From contig CAKSJU010000026.1 in NCBI GenBank assembly GCA_934463455.1, positions 1-23,393 on the forward strand: 23,393 nucleotides of DNA. Direction: 5' to 3'. A program made the position numbers and the translations under genes. This DNA is from an uncultured Clostridia bacterium (GTDB lineage: Bacteria; Bacillota; Clostridia; UBA1381). The number at the start of each line of letters is the position of its first letter. The first letter of the stretch is position 1. Positions 21,852-23,393 of the stretch are shown here, piece after piece. The notes under the pieces are model-generated. The model worked only from the letters and a program-made list of their open reading frames with translations, had not been told where the DNA came from and did no database searches.

Positions 21852-23231
21852 ATGAACCAAATCAATTCAAAAGAAGAAAAACAATATTTTTACAAAACCG
21901 TTATTTCTCTCGTAATACCTATGGCGATTCAAAATCTGATTAATGTCGGCGTTCAGGCGGCAGACGTCATAATGCTCGGGAGACTGAACGAAACAGCCAT
22001 ATCCGCAGCTTCTCTTGCCGGGCAAATATATTTTATTATGACCCTTTTATTTTTCGGATTAACCTCCGGTGCTGCCGTGCTTACGGCACAATACTGGGGA
22101 AAGGGCGATACCGTCACAATAGAAAAAATTCTTGGTCTTGCCGTACGTTGGGCAGTATTTATTGCAATTCTGTTCACGGCTGCCGCGCTCCTTTTCCCAA
22201 TGCAGCTTATGCGGATATTTTCCTCCGAGCAGGACGTTATAGAGCAAGGTGCTCAATATATGCGTATTGTAGCTTTGGCATACATCCCCGCTGCCGCAAC
22301 AATGGTATACCTGAATGTTATGCGCAGTGTGGAACGAGTAATTATCTCTACCGTTGTATACACAATATCGCTTTTTGTTAATATCATACTGAATGCCGTC
22401 TTTATTTTCGGTCTTTGCGGTGCTCCCGCCCTCGGAGTGCAGGGTGCTGCAATAGCTACAGCCCTGGCGCGTTTTACGGAATTTTTTATAGTATTGTTTT
22501 ATGCTTTCCGCATGAATAAAACAGTTAGGATAAAAGGTCGCTATCTGTTAAGCACCGAAAAAATACTTGTATCGGATTTTGTAAAATATGCCTTGCCCGT
22601 TGCCGCAAACGAATTGTTATGGGGCGGCGGAATATCAATGGTAACTGCAATAATAGGGCATCTCGGCAAATCCGCCGTTGCCGCAAATTCCGTTGTGCAG
22701 GTTGTGCGCCAGCTTGCAATGGTAGTAATATTCGGCATTGCCAATGCAACCGCCATAATGCTCGGCAAAGCCATAGGCGAAGGAAAAAAGGATTATGCAC
22801 GTGTTTATTCGGTCCGCTTTCTTAAGATAACTCTTGTGCTCGGCATCGGCGGTGCTCTTGTAGTTCTCGGAGTTTCACCTCTTATAAAAAGCTTTATGAC
22901 GCTTGGTGAACAGGCAAATGAATATTTAAGCGGCATGATGTATATAATGTCTTATTTTGTAATCGCTTCCGGCTTCAATACAGTTCTTATTGTAGGAGTT
23001 TTCCGTGCCGGCGGCGATACAAAATTCGGTCTTTTGCTTGATTGCGGTGCACTTTGGTGCTTTGCAATTCCTATGGGAGCAGTTGCGGCATTTGTTTTGA
23101 AGCTGCCGGTTATAGCGGTATATGCCGTTCTGACATGTGACGAAATCCTAAAGCTTCCGTTCTCTTTCCGCCGGTACAAATCATTCAAATGGCTGCGGGA
23201 TGTAACGCGCGATATGTCAGAACTCAACTAA
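21852..23231 (+). CDS. MATE-family multidrug/Na+ antiporter
   Basis: The only plus-strand gene: 459 residues, about 12 membrane helices in two repeated halves. The family start PMAIQNLINVGVQAADVIMLGRLNETAISAASLAGQIYF is clear, and the second half begins with ALPVAANELLWGGGISM. The motif VFRAGGDTKFG near residue 387 is typical of MATE/NorM-DinF proteins. It exports cationic drugs or metabolites, or may act as a lipid-linked or polysaccharide flippase relative; the substrate is not predictable. AAAGGA lies 7 nt upstream of the ATG. No U-tailed hairpin follows immediately. Confidence 0.93.
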   Translation: MNQINSKEEKQYFYKTVISLVIPMAIQNLINVGVQAADVIMLGRLNETAISAASLAGQIYFIMTLLFFGLTSGAAVLTAQYWGKGDTVTIEKILGLAVRWAVFIAILFTAAALLFPMQLMRIFSSEQDVIEQGAQYMRIVALAYIPAAATMVYLNVMRSVERVIISTVVYTISLFVNIILNAVFIFGLCGAPALGVQGAAIATALARFTEFFIVLFYAFRMNKTVRIKGRYLLSTEKILVSDFVKYALPVAANELLWGGGISMVTAIIGHLGKSAVAANSVVQVVRQLAMVVIFGIANATAIMLGKAIGEGKKDYARVYSVRFLKITLVLGIGGALVVLGVSPLIKSFMTLGEQANEYLSGMMYIMSYFVIASGFNTVLIVGVFRAGGDTKFGLLLDCGALWCFAIPMGAVAAFVLKLPVIAVYAVLTCDEILKLPFSFRRYKSFKWLRDVTRDMSELN

Positions 23232-23270
23232 AATTCAACTAAAAAAGGGGATGTAAAAAAAGTCCGGAAC

Positions 23271-23382
23271 GCAAAAAGGCGTATATTACATGAATAGTAT
23301 ATATTATAAAATAATATGATCATATAATTTTTGAAAAAATCTCAAAAATTTCGATTTTTATTATTTTAAAGTACCTTTTTGC
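23271..23382. repeat. Inverted repeats in the AT-rich right-edge region
   Basis: GCAAAAAGG (23271-23279) is the exact complement of CCTTTTTGC (23374-23382), about 94 bp apart. Inside, AATTTTTGA (23326-23334) pairs with TCAAAAATT (23342-23350) around a 7-nt loop. This may be a small palindromic element or a long terminator-like fold after the MATE gene. The rest of 23232-23393 holds no gene. Confidence 0.4.
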
Positions 23383-23393
23383 TACGCCCTCAC

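Noticed and set aside
1..23393. CRISPR array, tRNA, rRNA, IS element or prophage genes
   Set aside because: No regularly spaced repeats, cloverleaf-like sequences, transposase or phage motifs were found on either strand.

Overview
The window is low-GC, Gram-positive, Clostridia-like chromosomal DNA. The evidence is the gene order (pyrH-frr-uppS-cdsA-dxr-rseP-ispG), strong purine-rich Shine-Dalgarno sites, frequent TTG/GTG starts, many U-tailed hairpin terminators and a small Cys-containing protein of the DUF6472 type. An uncultured gut-type Clostridia (Oscillospiraceae or similar) is my inference. I cannot fix the genus. No rRNA, tRNA, IS element, prophage or CRISPR array is visible.

Almost everything is on the minus strand, so read right to left. 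At 21.8-23.2 kb a MATE-family exporter lies on the plus strand, divergent from pyrH. Next come pyrH and frr (closed by a strong terminator at about 20.2 kb), then uppS, cdsA, dxr, rseP and ispG: undecaprenyl-phosphate and phospholipid synthesis, intramembrane proteolysis and the MEP isoprenoid pathway. Directly after ispG, with the same orientation and tight spacing, come a 56-residue Cys-rich protein, an ATP-grasp ligase resembling D-aspartate ligases, an aspartate/glutamate racemase, and a 784-residue fusion of a MurE-type Mur ligase to a complete N-acetylglutamate kinase (ArgB) domain. This looks like a peptidoglycan cross-bridge or stem-peptide module: the racemase makes D-Asp, the ATP-grasp enzyme ligates it, and the Mur ligase adds the diamino acid at position 3. 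The ArgB domain points toward ornithine or another N-acyl-glutamate substrate. This module is the most interesting part of the window.

From 5.4 to 10.4 kb is a complete branched-chain amino-acid ABC importer, livJ-livH-livM-livG-livF. It has a consensus promoter, an intrinsic hairpin between livJ and livH, and a bidirectional terminator after livF. Below it are recG and rsmD, each with a near-consensus promoter. coaD, with a non-ATG start, follows rsmD, then a coiled-coil protein preceded by a strongly structured 138-nt leader, and finally a stand-alone sugar-importer ATPase (MsmX/UgpC type) with its own terminator.

Smaller oddities are a second class of starts whose Shine-Dalgarno lies about 13 nt upstream, non-ATG starts at coaD, dxr, rseP and recG, and several short direct or inverted repeats at promoters.
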